Positions 44,301 to 50,936 of a stretch of 64,000 bases of DNA are shown in pieces. Made by a program: the position numbers and the translations under genes. Numbering within the stretch: the first letter of the stretch is position 1; every line of letters begins with the position of its first letter. Below the pieces are notes generated by a model, which was given only the letters and a program-made list of their open reading frames with translations, was not told the origin of the DNA and did no database searches. Source of the stretch: Bacteroidales bacterium (lineage in GTDB: Bacteria; Bacteroidota; Bacteroidia; Bacteroidales; Muribaculaceae); NCBI GenBank assembly GCA_019416425.1, contig DXXK01000016.1, forward strand, positions 3,264-67,263. The letters run 5' to 3'.

Positions 44301-44452
44301 AGTATGCACTTCAATCCTCCGAAACCGGTATACTTGCAAAGTATCTCCCGTTCTTCTGTATTCTGCGCCGAGCGTCCGGCTACACCGAGGCGCAGGGCAA
44401 GCCTTATTGCCTCGATGTTGTCGCGCATGGTCTGTAACTTATTGTAGGCCAT
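38375..44452 (-). CDS. DNA methyltransferase - MutS-I - SNF2 helicase fusion (DarB-like)
   Basis: This 2025-residue cytoplasmic protein combines several parts. Residues about 40-340 form an N6-adenine methyltransferase-like domain with motif I FLEPSAGQGAF (130-140) and motif IV NVPF (199-202; usual NPPF/Y). A proline-rich linker is followed at about 434-521 by a MutS domain I (MFRVGDFYEIFGKDAVEASE, ELAGFPHHALDTYLPKLVRAG, AICEQLEDP). The C-terminal half is an SF2/SNF2 helicase with Walker A VGTGKT (about 1157), DESHQFKN (about 1324) and REGRAIRKGN (about 1660). Similar large fusions are standard in Bacteroides ICEs, and the methylase-helicase layout recalls phage P1 DarB, an antirestriction protein. 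Protection of transferred DNA is inferred. Confidence 0.88.
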   Translation of the reverse strand: MAYNKLQTMRDNIEAIRLALRLGVAGRSAQNTEEREILCKYTGFGGLKCILNDANELAHAAKWSKSDIELFAPTVELRRLIHDYSKDDKEFARYMDSLKASVLTAFYTDNRIVDAISDALKYSGIEVKSFLEPSAGQGAFIDSFLRNDRYPGAEVLAYEKDLLTGKILSALHPSILTRIEGFEKIERDFNGYFDVAASNVPFGDFAVADPAYAVSKDIAYRQATKTIHNYFFLKALDQVREGGLVAFIASQGVMNAGSPFIRMEMVKRADLVAALRLPNNTFSDNAGTDAGSDLIILQKHTGKKALSADEEFFIQSVVDRGTKVPGNKFFQAFPQNVICTDAKVGTDPFGKPAIIYKHEGGVDSIADDLRKALDESLHLRLNLELYNSNGIKPPTPDPVKPTPTPKPEVKPTPEVKPEPSDQKPLAEKIEQKNEPLLKQYQEMKKKHPDAILMFRVGDFYEIFGKDAVEASEILGITLTRRMNGIDNRIELAGFPHHALDTYLPKLVRAGKRVAICEQLEDPKLTKTTKQRVVETVTPNQPPKTEQKPVDPPKPESAKEIETDGRPDYSDNPDPRLFAYNLFGELEPIGKPKRQPRHSEDAPKPKPSVAVKDIPVQKFRPLSEKELAFYGSLNWEDNPPINGFYETMMSIAHRQMEEMRLEKESQEAAQAAGIAPGETYIEKTEGDFIPGGRTRQPKVTAIPIERDMSPRPFSEDIQFFHKNGSMVVADGMVGFLSDVRKTGATFTPLGLKPEQEKRAMLYITMSETYQQLYNYEAETHEPSEHLREHLNQYYDEFVARYGNLNEKQNVKFILMDANGRDALALERGENGQFVKADIFDHPVSFSLDEVTSVDTPLEALTASLNKYGEVNLEYMSSLVDMDEDAMVENLAGHIYYNPLVSNYEIKDRFIAGNVVAKAEAVKAWIDREEERIKGFPGYDGIEPFIAMSQDSLKALEEARPRRIEFDELDFNFGERWIPTGIYSAYMSHLYETEIKIAYSSSMDEYSADAPRKNMKIWEEFCVRGYYRTYDGMSLLKHALHNTIPDIKKSIGKDEDGHDIKVPDNEAIQLANAKIDEIRNGFSEWLEAQSPEFKERLVELYNNKFNCFVRPQYDGSHQTFPDLNMKILGDRYGISSIYQSQKDCIWMLKQNGGGICDHEVGTGKTLIMCIAAHEMKRLGLAHKPMIIGLKANVAEIAMTYQSAYPNARILFADEKSFKADNRVNFFNQIKNNDYDCVIMSHDQFSKIPQSPEMQQQILQAELDTVEENLEVVKQQGHDVSRGMLKGLIKRKENLTAKIATIQYQMEQNKDAVVDFKQMGIDHIFVDESHQFKNLMFNTRHDRVAGLGNSEGSQRALNLLYAIRTIQERNGRDLGATFLSGTTISNSLTELYLLFKYLRPKELERQDIRCFDAWAAIFAKKTTDFEFNVTNNIVAKDRFRYFIKVPELAAFYNEITDYRTAEDVGVDRPEKREILHNIPPTPQQEEFIQKLMEFAKTGDATLLGRGALSDKERKGKMLIATDYARKMALDMRMIDPSYEDHPDNKASHCARMIAEYYRKFDAQKGTQFVFSDLGTYKPGEWSVYSEIKRKLVEDYGIPAHEIRFIQECKTEKSRKAVIEAMNEGTVRVLFGSTSMLGTGVNAQKRAVCVHELDTPWRPSDLEQREGRAIRKGNEVAKLYNDNKVDVIIYAVERSLDSYKFNLLHCKQTFISQLKRGALGARTIDEGSMDENTGMNFSEYMAILSGNTDLLEKAKLEKRIAALESERKAHGKGKADSEYKLRSLNDDIGKNEITMRKMQSDLDKFQAAVKRDDEGNPLPGLTLDGCRFTDIQNMGIHLQGLAQHTNTHGEYVRVGEVYGFPISIISEKTLTDGIEAIQNRFVVEGEYKYKYNNGFIAMSDTKTACMNFVNALERLPEIIRQYEERTEKMRKDVPLLEAIIAKPWGKEDELKALKSELAVLDRKITAELAPKHDEKDGEEVKRNEQPQQLQRVENPDQSSSSKESLVAEPQPLYKPHVSTFRPSYRPPGL

Positions 44453-44894
44453 TGTCGGAAAGATAGATTACGATTCTGCCTACAATCTCGGTTTCCATCA
44501 GTTCAAGGTCAAGGGCATCAACCCCTATTGCCATGCGGTCAACACCGTCGAACAAGTCCGGGATATCGGTCATTACCTGATTTGTCCAGTATTCCACAGC
44601 CTCCTCGCTGTCAAGGTCGATGGTATCCCCGAAATTTTCAAGGATAAGTTCCGATATAGTGTCATACTCCGATGCTCCGATATTGGAGAAAAGCACGGAT
44701 ATAGCCTCGGCTTCCGCCATAGGCACATTGGCCCCGTTGCGCCGAGCATTTTCAAAGGCGTCAAGCGCGGCGATAGAGTTGGAAATAATCTGGGGATGGT
44801 CAGGATCAACCTGATATTTGTTGAGCTGGAGATACTGCAACAAATAGAAATAGTAGTAATTGAAGTCAGTAAGACTTCGGTCAAGTTCTAACAT
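44439..44894 (-). CDS. DUF1896 family protein
   Basis: This 151-residue acidic, helical protein (FNYYYFYLLQYLQLNKYQVDPDHPQIISNSIAALDAFENARRNG) matches DUF1896 proteins that regularly precede the large methylase-helicase gene in Bacteroides ICEs. It overlaps that gene by 14 bp, so the two are coupled and probably act together. No catalytic motif is visible; the function is unknown. Confidence 0.82.
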   Translation of the reverse strand: MLELDRSLTDFNYYYFYLLQYLQLNKYQVDPDHPQIISNSIAALDAFENARRNGANVPMAEAEAISVLFSNIGASEYDTISELILENFGDTIDLDSEEAVEYWTNQVMTDIPDLFDGVDRMAIGVDALDLELMETEIVGRIVIYLSDNGLQ

Positions 44895-44916
44895 GATTGT
44901 GGATATTTAGTGGTGA
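44895..44916 (-). promoter_or_regulatory. Shared ICE leader motif before the DUF1896 gene
   Basis: The minus strand reads TCACCACTAAATATCCACAATC directly abutting the ATG at 44894, between two genes only 22 bp apart, which leaves little room for a promoter. Confidence 0.65.
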
Positions 44917-46917
44917 TTACTTTGGAGCGAACAGGTGGCTCAGTGCCGGGTCTGACATTATGCGCTCTTTCTCGTCGGCGATGATTTGGATCACATCGGC
45001 TTTTACTTGCTCGTAGTTGCGCTGGATAATCGCTTTCATTCGGGATTTGTCCGGTGTGTCGTCCTTGAAATCGGTCAGTACGGGTATTGGCTTGTATCTT
45101 GATGTTTCAGCCTTAACTTTCGCGCTGTCTATGACAATCTCGGCATGAAAAATCTTCTGGTCTATGCGCTCGTTGATGTTGTCGCAGACTGCGCCGACGA
45201 ACATTCCCTGTGTCAGAGTTGAAATCTTGCTTGGCGGGATAAGACTGTCCATCTGCGTGTTTATGGAGTGGCTCACATCCTGACGGTTGATTGAGATTGA
45301 CTGCCGTTTCTGGAGAACCTTGCCGAACCGCTCGGAGAGTGTCTTGGCGGTTTCTCCCACGACCTGCCCGGAGAAGATATTGCCGACTGTGTTCATCACC
45401 ACGGCCGCCTCCTTGTCACCGTAGTCGCGTTTGAGCTGGGAGAAGTCCTGAAAGCCGAGGCAGACGGCGACACGGTTGCTTCTTGCGGTGGCAATCAGTT
45501 GGTCGAGACCCTTGAAATATATAGTGGGCAATTCATCTATAATAACCCCGCTTTTGAGCATCCCTTTCTTGTTTATGATTTTGACGATACGGGAGTTATA
45601 CAGACCGAGTGCCGCGCCATATATGTTCTGGCGGTCGGGGTTGTTGCCAACGCACAGGATTTTCGGCTCTTTCGGGTTGTTGATGTCGAGCGTGAAATCA
45701 TCGCCGGTCATAACCCAGTAAAGCTGCGGTGAAATCATACGCGATAGCGGGATTTTCGCCGACGCAATCTGTCCCATTAACTGCTCCGCTGCGCCTCCCT
45801 GCCATGCGTCCATAAACGGCGACAGGTAGTTTTCCAGCTCCGGGTAGCTCGTGAGTATGGGAAACAAATCCTCGTATCTTCTATTCAAAAGCTCGATGGC
45901 GTGGGGAAAGGTGCAGTAGATACCGTTCTTGTAAATACGGAGATACCAGATTATAGCCGCGAACAGCACAATCGGGGACTCCACAAAGAAATCGCCCTGC
46001 TTGCTCACCCACGACTTGTTGAGATTTAGCATTATAGTGTACGCGCTCTCGTATGCGTCGGCAATATCGGTCATAAAGTCGGGATGTATCGGATTGCACC
46101 GGTGGCTACGTTCAGGGTCGTCGAAATTTATCATGTAGAATTTCGGCTTGACTTTGCCGTAACCCTCCTTGTGTGTCAGCAGATGGTTGTAGGCTATCTC
46201 GCTCAAATCCGGGCTTTTGAAATCATAGATATAGCCGCTGTAACCTTTCTCTATCATCTGTTTGATGAACGAGTTGATGACGGCGTATGATTTGCCGGAA
46301 CCGGGTGTGCCAAGCACGATTGTGGCGCGGAACGGGTTGACGACATTTATCCAGCCCTTGTGCCATTTCTTCTCAAAGTAGAATCTGGTAGGCAGGTTTA
46401 TGGAATATTCGTTGTCCATAAGCTCCGTTTCCTGCATGAAGCTCTCGTTCTCGTCGTTGAAACGGTCGTCCATCATGTTGTTCTTCAGCATACGCCCCGC
46501 CCATATACCGCCCATTAGCAGGCAGATGTAGCCCGTGACGGTGGTGATTATATAGGTGTAGCGCATACCGGCATCGAGTGTCCACCAGTTCAGCAGGAAT
46601 AAGACGGTGCCTATACCAAGCATTATCCCGATATGCCGCCATGTGATGTTCTCGCTCCTTACGCCTCTGGTGCCGAAACACGACAGACCGAGAAGCAGCA
46701 GCGCGAAAAGTTTGGCGTTGAAGGTGGTGTTGAAAAGACCGCAGGTGCGGTTGAAATTGGCGCAGATCTTATGGACGGTCGAATAGAACCAGCCGCTGTC
46801 CACGGTTTCCACGCGGGTGAACCAGTAAAGGTTGGCGACAACCAGCACGATACTGACAGCCCGCAGGAAGTCCATAATCTTTGCCAACGCTCTGAGGTCA
46901 TCCTCTTGTTGGCTCAT
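44917..46917 (-). CDS. mobC: Type IV coupling protein MobC/TraG-like
   Basis: This 666-residue protein has three or four N-terminal membrane segments (residues about 15-145) and a cytoplasmic ATPase domain with Walker A IVLGTPGSGKSYAV (about 203-212) and Walker B-like SGVIIDELPTIY (about 458-469), followed by LIATARSNRVAVCLGFQDFSQL as in VirD4/TraG coupling proteins. It brings the relaxase-DNA complex to the transfer channel. It lies 20 bp after mobB on the minus strand, in the order mobA-mobB-mobC used by CTnDOT-type elements. Confidence 0.93.
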   Translation of the reverse strand: MSQQEDDLRALAKIMDFLRAVSIVLVVANLYWFTRVETVDSGWFYSTVHKICANFNRTCGLFNTTFNAKLFALLLLGLSCFGTRGVRSENITWRHIGIMLGIGTVLFLLNWWTLDAGMRYTYIITTVTGYICLLMGGIWAGRMLKNNMMDDRFNDENESFMQETELMDNEYSINLPTRFYFEKKWHKGWINVVNPFRATIVLGTPGSGKSYAVINSFIKQMIEKGYSGYIYDFKSPDLSEIAYNHLLTHKEGYGKVKPKFYMINFDDPERSHRCNPIHPDFMTDIADAYESAYTIMLNLNKSWVSKQGDFFVESPIVLFAAIIWYLRIYKNGIYCTFPHAIELLNRRYEDLFPILTSYPELENYLSPFMDAWQGGAAEQLMGQIASAKIPLSRMISPQLYWVMTGDDFTLDINNPKEPKILCVGNNPDRQNIYGAALGLYNSRIVKIINKKGMLKSGVIIDELPTIYFKGLDQLIATARSNRVAVCLGFQDFSQLKRDYGDKEAAVVMNTVGNIFSGQVVGETAKTLSERFGKVLQKRQSISINRQDVSHSINTQMDSLIPPSKISTLTQGMFVGAVCDNINERIDQKIFHAEIVIDSAKVKAETSRYKPIPVLTDFKDDTPDKSRMKAIIQRNYEQVKADVIQIIADEKERIMSDPALSHLFAPK

Positions 46918-46937
46918 AATAAATGTGGGTTTAAGGA
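46918..46937 (-). promoter_or_regulatory. Shared ICE leader motif (weak copy) before mobC
   Basis: The minus strand reads TCCTTAAACCCACATTTATT abutting the ATG of mobC. It keeps the TAAACCCACA core of the leader. Confidence 0.45.
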
Positions 46938-48248
46938 TTAAAATTTCGGGCGACGCCCTTTCTTCTTCTTTCGCTGCATACGGCGGCGGAATTCTTCCTC
47001 GTCGGGATTGAACGACTGCCCCGGCTGGAACAGGTCAAGACCCGGAAGCGTGAAATCGCTGTCGCTGTAATCAGAGGTGGATTGAGTGGGAACGGATTGC
47101 TGTTGGCTATCTGCGGTGTGTTGCTGTTCATCCGACGGAGCATGAGTGTCAGCGTTTTGCTCCGGCTCCGGTACAATAACAGGGGTGTCGGCAACCGGCA
47201 CATCGTTTGTCGGCTGCGCCTGTGAATTGTTGAACCGCTCGTTGAGTGCGTTTGCCGAGAACTGCTTGCCAAGTCGGGAACCGTTCAGTACCGTCATGGT
47301 GTTGTGGTCGATGAATGTAACGCCGTATATGCGGCCCTCGTCGGTATAACGGAAAACAACATCTATGCCGCAGTCTTTCAGCTTGGCAGTGAAATCGTCC
47401 TTGTCGGTGGCACGGGCAAGCACATCGGCAACTCTGTTTCTCGTCGGTGCGACATCAATTTTGTCTTTGGCTCGCTCGAAGCGTCCTTCCACGGCGGTAC
47501 GGCTTGCGAATTTGCCGAGGCGTGAAGCCTTGAACGGATTGGCGATAACCTTGCCTTCATCGTCGGTGGCGAAATACACCAGACCGTGATACTCGCGCCC
47601 GTTCACTCTGCCGTCGGTCTGCTCACACTTTATATTATATAAGGAGAGAACGGCATTATATTCGCCCATCGTCTGAAACTTGTAGCGCATACCGACCATT
47701 TTGACAGTGTTGGCAACCTGACGTTTTATGTCGCCCGAAGGGTCAACCTTTTTAATCGGCATATCGGGAGTTATCTTTTCGCGCTGTGCCTTGTGGAGAT
47801 TGTATTTTTCCTCCATCTCGGTGGTGATTTTCTTACTGCGCCGGAAAAGAAAGTCCTGATTGAGCCGCTTGCCCTGTTCGTTGACATTGACTGTCACTAT
47901 ATGGATATGGTGGCGGTCGATGTCCTCGTGCTTGTAAATTATGTAGGGCTGCTCCCCGAAGCCGAGTTTTTCCAGATACTCGCGGGCGAGGATTTCAAAA
48001 TCCTGATCCGTGAGCTTATCATCCGGGTGTGGATTGAGCGATATATGAAGGACAGCCTTTTTTGTCCGCCCCATCATCGGCATGAACTCCCTGAAATTTT
48101 CGGCAATACGAGCGATGTCGATTTGCCCGTCTGCCGGAAGAATGATTTTATTGGCTCCCAACAGACGGCCTTCCTCCTTGTTGATTTTCTCGGAATTGTA
48201 TGCCAGCGCGCCATAGAGCGAGGAACCTATCGAGATTTTTGCGACCAT
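46938..48248 (-). CDS. mobB: Relaxase MobB (MOBP-type)
   Basis: This 436-residue protein begins at once with the relaxase domain: MVAKISIGSSLYGALAYNSEK includes the N-terminal region of the catalytic tyrosine motif; HISLNPHPDDKLTDQDFEIL is next; and motif III is YIIYKHEDIDRHHIHIVTVNVNEQG, with the metal-binding histidines. The C-terminal half is linker and a glutamine/proline-rich tail ending in basic RKKKKGRRPKF. It nicks DNA at oriT and leads the strand into the recipient. It overlaps mobA by 22 bp and lies downstream of the probable oriT. Confidence 0.93.
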   Translation of the reverse strand: MVAKISIGSSLYGALAYNSEKINKEEGRLLGANKIILPADGQIDIARIAENFREFMPMMGRTKKAVLHISLNPHPDDKLTDQDFEILAREYLEKLGFGEQPYIIYKHEDIDRHHIHIVTVNVNEQGKRLNQDFLFRRSKKITTEMEEKYNLHKAQREKITPDMPIKKVDPSGDIKRQVANTVKMVGMRYKFQTMGEYNAVLSLYNIKCEQTDGRVNGREYHGLVYFATDDEGKVIANPFKASRLGKFASRTAVEGRFERAKDKIDVAPTRNRVADVLARATDKDDFTAKLKDCGIDVVFRYTDEGRIYGVTFIDHNTMTVLNGSRLGKQFSANALNERFNNSQAQPTNDVPVADTPVIVPEPEQNADTHAPSDEQQHTADSQQQSVPTQSTSDYSDSDFTLPGLDLFQPGQSFNPDEEEFRRRMQRKKKKGRRPKF

Positions 48249-48652
48249 TGTTCATCGAATTTCTCAGACAAAGCCATGACATCGGTCATCACGGCAATCA
48301 TGTCGATTGTGGCTTTCTCCAGCTTGTAGAGGGATGCCATTGCTTTCTTTTCGGTGAAATTGGCGCGAAGTTCCTTCACAACGAGGTTGTAGTTTACCCC
48401 GATTGTGCGGTACTGGCAGAAGAATTCGGATAGTTTGGCGCAATAGACAGCAAGCGATTTATCGGTGGTCAGTACCCTGAAAGGCTTGCCGAAGATGAGC
48501 TGCTTGATGAAAGTGGCCTTGACAGTCGCGTTTGCCCTTTCCATCATCCGGGACAATTCATCCCATTCGAGGTCGTCAAAACGTACCTTGACGCAGTGGC
48601 TGCACTTGTTGGCAACCGGAGGCCGTCCGCCCTTGTTAACGAAATCAGTCAT
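48227..48652 (-). CDS. mobA: Mobilization accessory protein MobA
   Basis: This 141-residue protein (GGRPPVANKCSHCVKVRFDDLEWDELSRMMERANATVKATFIKQLIFGKPFRV) is a ribbon-helix-helix-type DNA-binding protein of the MobA/MbeC class that helps the relaxase bind oriT. The gene overlaps mobB by 22 bp and is the first gene of the mob operon, next to the inverted repeats at 48742-48817. A leader motif stands right before its ATG. Confidence 0.88.
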   Translation of the reverse strand: MTDFVNKGGRPPVANKCSHCVKVRFDDLEWDELSRMMERANATVKATFIKQLIFGKPFRVLTTDKSLAVYCAKLSEFFCQYRTIGVNYNLVVKELRANFTEKKAMASLYKLEKATIDMIAVMTDVMALSEKFDEQWSQKSR

Positions 48653-48675
48653 AAAATGTGGATTATAAGTGGTGA
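48653..48675 (-). promoter_or_regulatory. Shared ICE leader motif before mobA
   Basis: The minus strand reads TCACCACTTATAATCCACAT and then TTT directly before the ATG of mobA at 48652. It is a good match to the leader consensus. Confidence 0.6.
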
Positions 48676-48741
48676 GTGCATCAAGGGTGTCAATGCCTAC
48701 GCAGTAAAATCGAGGGATATTCGACTTTGGAGATATATCCT

Positions 48742-48817
48742 ACATAGCAAGGTTGTTTCGTGTGGACTGCCGGTCCCTCGAAACCTTTTCGGACCCCGAA
48801 AAGACACCTTGCTATGT
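48742..48817. other. Probable origin of transfer (oriT) with nested inverted repeats
   Basis: ACATAGCAAGGT (48742-48753) and its exact complement ACCTTGCTATGT (48806-48817) enclose 52 bp that contain a second hairpin, CTTTTCGG-ACC-CCGAAAAG (48785-48803). TGTGGAC occurs at 48761 and again at 48821. The structure lies 90 bp upstream of mobA, the usual place of oriT in MOBP elements. The nick site is not assigned. Confidence 0.7.
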
Positions 48818-48825
48818 CTATGTGG

Positions 48826-49070
48826 ACATTCTTCCTTAATAGAAAATCGGCAATGTCAGTCAATGATGCCCGGTATCATTATGATGACAATGAGAAAAGC
48901 CACTTTTCATCGCCCGGAGGAAGAAAAATCCCGTGATGCTGATATAAAGATACGAAAAAAATCCCTGATTTGCCAGATATGAGATAAAAATTCCGATAAT
49001 TAAGAAACAGGCGATGGAAGCAGCAAAAAAATTTGCGCGGCGAAATGTTAAAAATTCAGCCGAGTTTTTC
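48826..49070. other. Non-coding region beside oriT
   Basis: No gene is called here. A minus-strand frame of 78 codons with a GTG start crosses 48860-49096 and has two hydrophobic stretches, but it lacks a promoter or leader motif and its start lies inside the 10-bp repeat array. It is treated as doubtful. Confidence 0.4.
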
Positions 49071-49111
49071 GGACATAACCGGACATAGTTGGACACAGCC
49101 GGACAATGTCC
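49071..49111. repeat. Four direct repeats of GGACA with exact 10-bp period
   Basis: GGACATAACC, GGACATAGTT, GGACACAGCC and GGACAATGTC follow each other without gaps, so GGACA recurs on the same face of the helix four times; the last copy with the following C forms the palindrome GGACA-A-TGTCC. Such phased iterons usually bind a protein cooperatively. MobA, a TraA/ParA partner or a regulator are candidates. Confidence 0.85.
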
Positions 49112-49131
49112 TTAATCACAGTAAATTGGCT

Positions 49132-49139
49132 TATTTTTG
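49132..49139 (+). promoter_or_regulatory. Possible -7 box upstream of the tra operon
   Basis: TATTTTTG fits TAnnTTTG and lies 21 bp after the GGACA repeats, but no TTTG is seen at the proper distance upstream. If used, it would give a tra transcript with a leader of about 400-600 nt or a separate small RNA. Confidence 0.3.
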
Positions 49140-49207
49140 TATTTGCCAGTTTGCAGAATTATTTGTTTCTTTGTGTAGAGATTGACAGTTAAACCTGCCT
49201 TCAAGGA

Positions 49208-49375
49208 GTTCAACTTACAGATTTTATTATAGAACTATCCATTGAACTGCAAGTATGATTTTCAATCTGTCTTGAGAACATTGGTTTTATTGATAGATAT
49301 ATCTGCTTTTAGACAAATCTGTATCCTTCCTTAAAGTTCAACTTATAGATATGGAATTGGAACTGTTTAATGAAC
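49208..49375. repeat. Two 40-bp repeats with GTTCA/TGAAC dyads upstream of traA
   Basis: GTTCAACTTAYAGAT-N9-GAACT-N6-TGAAC occurs at 49208-49247 and 49336-49375, with the same internal spacings. The ends GTTCA and TGAAC form an inverted repeat in each copy. The surrounding 49140-49500 is AT-rich without genes. It may be an operator or a partition-like site read by the ParA-type TraA. Confidence 0.65.
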
Positions 49376-49504
49376 GATAAAGACACAGTCTTATAGATTT
49401 ATGTATCTGCAATATTATTTACTGTTTGATTGACAAATCTATTTATCTATAATTCATAGCTTGATGGCTTCAAGGCTTGTCAGCTATGGGTTACAGACAG
49501 AATA

Positions 49505-49527
49505 CACCACTAAACTCCACATCCAAA
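49505..49527 (+). promoter_or_regulatory. Shared ICE leader motif before a short ORF
   Basis: CACCACTAAACTCCACATCC at 49505 is a good copy of the leader, 13 nt before the ATG of an 11-codon ORF. Confidence 0.55.
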
Positions 49528-49539
49528 CCCGAACCAGAC

Positions 49540-49575
49540 ATGACTGACGAACCCAACCATTTCCGGCTCACTTAG
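49540..49575 (+). CDS. 11-codon short ORF (possible leader peptide) upstream of traA
   Basis: ATG at 49540 follows a leader motif and encodes MTDEPNHFRLT before TAG. The start resembles that of traA (MTDPKF), 216 bp downstream, which has its own leader copy. It may be a truncated duplicate of the traA start region or a regulatory leader peptide. Translation is not proven. Confidence 0.35.
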   Translation: MTDEPNHFRLT

Positions 49576-49724
49576 CCGATGCCCTCCCGACAGCGGAGGA
49601 AGGTCGCTATATGCGGCATAGAAAGTTGTCAATCCCCGCATAGTATATGCCGGCACTGTTTCACACCGATAGAAGCCCGGTCTATCCGTGTCAGAAGATA
49701 CGCTGACGGCAACCGCTATGCAAC

Positions 49725-49743
49725 CACCACTACATCCAAATCC
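49725..49743 (+). promoter_or_regulatory. Shared ICE leader motif before traA
   Basis: CACCACTACATCCAAATCC lies 12 nt before the ATG of traA at 49756 and fixes this start against in-frame codons far upstream. Confidence 0.58.
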
Positions 49744-49755
49744 AATTTTAATTTT

Positions 49756-50511
49756 ATGACAGACCCCAAATTTGTCGCTTTCTCCACCCAGAAAGGTGGA
49801 GCAGGCAAGACCACTCTGACCGTTTTAGCGGCGAGTTACCTCTACTATGTGAAGGGGCTTAAAGTCCTTGTTGTGGACTGCGACTATCCTCAGTTCAGCA
49901 TCGAGGAGATGCGGCAGCGCGACAAAGACCTGATCGAGTGCAGCCCCCAGTTCAAGAAACTTTTTTCCGACAATCTGCGCCAGACCAGGCTTGCACCTTA
50001 TCCTCTCCTTACGTCAAAGCCGGAGGAAGCCATGCAGAAGGTACGCGACATCATCGAGGCAGGGAACGAGATAGACATCGTTTTCTTCGACCTGCCCGGC
50101 ACGGTCAACAACCGTGGTGTCGTGAATGTGATTGACTGTATGGATACGGTAATAGTGCCGGTCGCCGCTGACAAGGTGATACTTGAAAGCTCCCTCGCCT
50201 TCGCCATGAAGATACAGGAATGGCAGACGACAGGGCGCACATCGGCAAAGCAAATGTATATGCTCTGGAACCTCGTCGATGCACGCGAGAAAACAGACCT
50301 CTACGACCAGTATGAGGCGGTTTTCGAGGAATATGGTCTTATGACGCTTAAAACCAAGATACCGGATACCAAAAAATACCGGCGTGAAGGGTCAAAGACG
50401 CTCAACCGCGCCGTGTTTCGCTCGACCGTCATGCCTCCTGACAAGACACTGCTCAAAGGTACGCGCCTGCCGGAACTTACTGATGAACTGCTCGACTTAC
50501 TCAAACTCTGA
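49756..50511 (+). CDS. traA: ParA-family ATPase TraA
   Basis: The start at 49756 (MTDPKFVAFSTQKGGAGKTT) places the deviant Walker A KGGAGKTT at residues about 13-20 as in ParA/MinD proteins; the frame is open for 59 more codons upstream but these are not conserved. The 251-residue protein has Walker A', VLVVDCDYPQFS and IDIVFFDLPGTVNNRG. In CTnDOT-type elements traA is the first gene of the tra operon. It may help position the element or the transfer machinery. traB starts 5 bp after its stop. Confidence 0.9.
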   Translation: MTDPKFVAFSTQKGGAGKTTLTVLAASYLYYVKGLKVLVVDCDYPQFSIEEMRQRDKDLIECSPQFKKLFSDNLRQTRLAPYPLLTSKPEEAMQKVRDIIEAGNEIDIVFFDLPGTVNNRGVVNVIDCMDTVIVPVAADKVILESSLAFAMKIQEWQTTGRTSAKQMYMLWNLVDAREKTDLYDQYEAVFEEYGLMTLKTKIPDTKKYRREGSKTLNRAVFRSTVMPPDKTLLKGTRLPELTDELLDLLKL

Positions 50512-50516
50512 CCGAC

Positions 50517-50930
50517 ATGGCAAAGAAATATGAGTCGGAAATCGATCCCGATGAGTTCATCAGGTCATTCAGAGAGGAGTCCTCCTCGCTGTCAACACTG
50601 AAAAGGAAGCCTAAAGAAAGTCCGACGCCTGACATACCCGGTTCGACAGAAAATAGGGTTGAGTCCACTGAATCCAATCATGTGCCCCCGGAACAATCTT
50701 CAACCGATACAAAACGGGAGGCTCTGTTCCGTGAACGGTTTATCACAAGGACAACATATCTGCGCCCGCAGGTCAAATTCCTTATGGTAGAGATAGACCC
50801 GGTTCTGATTGGTAAAATCAAGAGGCTTATCGCTTTCGAGAATGGTTCCTGCTCCCTCAAATCGTATATCAACAACGTACTGGCATCCCATTTTGAGGAG
50901 TATGCCGATGTCATCAACCCCAAACTCTAA
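50517..50930 (+). CDS. traB: DUF3408 protein TraB-like
   Basis: This 137-residue protein has a disordered, Ser/Pro-rich N-terminal half and a conserved C-terminal DUF3408 domain (RERFITRTTYLRPQVKFLMVEIDPVLIGKIKRLIAFENGSCSLKSYINNVLASHFEEY), which has a ribbon-helix-helix-like rhythm and ends in the typical helix before the C-terminus. It is the second gene of the tra operon, 5 bp after traA. Together with a ParA-type partner, an RHH protein suggests a DNA-binding adaptor role (inference). Confidence 0.82.
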   Translation: MAKKYESEIDPDEFIRSFREESSSLSTLKRKPKESPTPDIPGSTENRVESTESNHVPPEQSSTDTKREALFRERFITRTTYLRPQVKFLMVEIDPVLIGKIKRLIAFENGSCSLKSYINNVLASHFEEYADVINPKL

Positions 50931-50936
50931 CCAGCT

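Noticed and set aside
48860..49096. Minus-strand frame of 78 codons with two hydrophobic stretches next to oriT
   Set aside because: GTG start inside the 10-bp repeat array, no leader motif or promoter, and position in a probable oriT region; kept only as doubtful.
49579..49755. Upstream extension of traA by 59 codons
   Set aside because: ParA proteins start just before the Walker A motif and a leader motif lies before the ATG at 49756.
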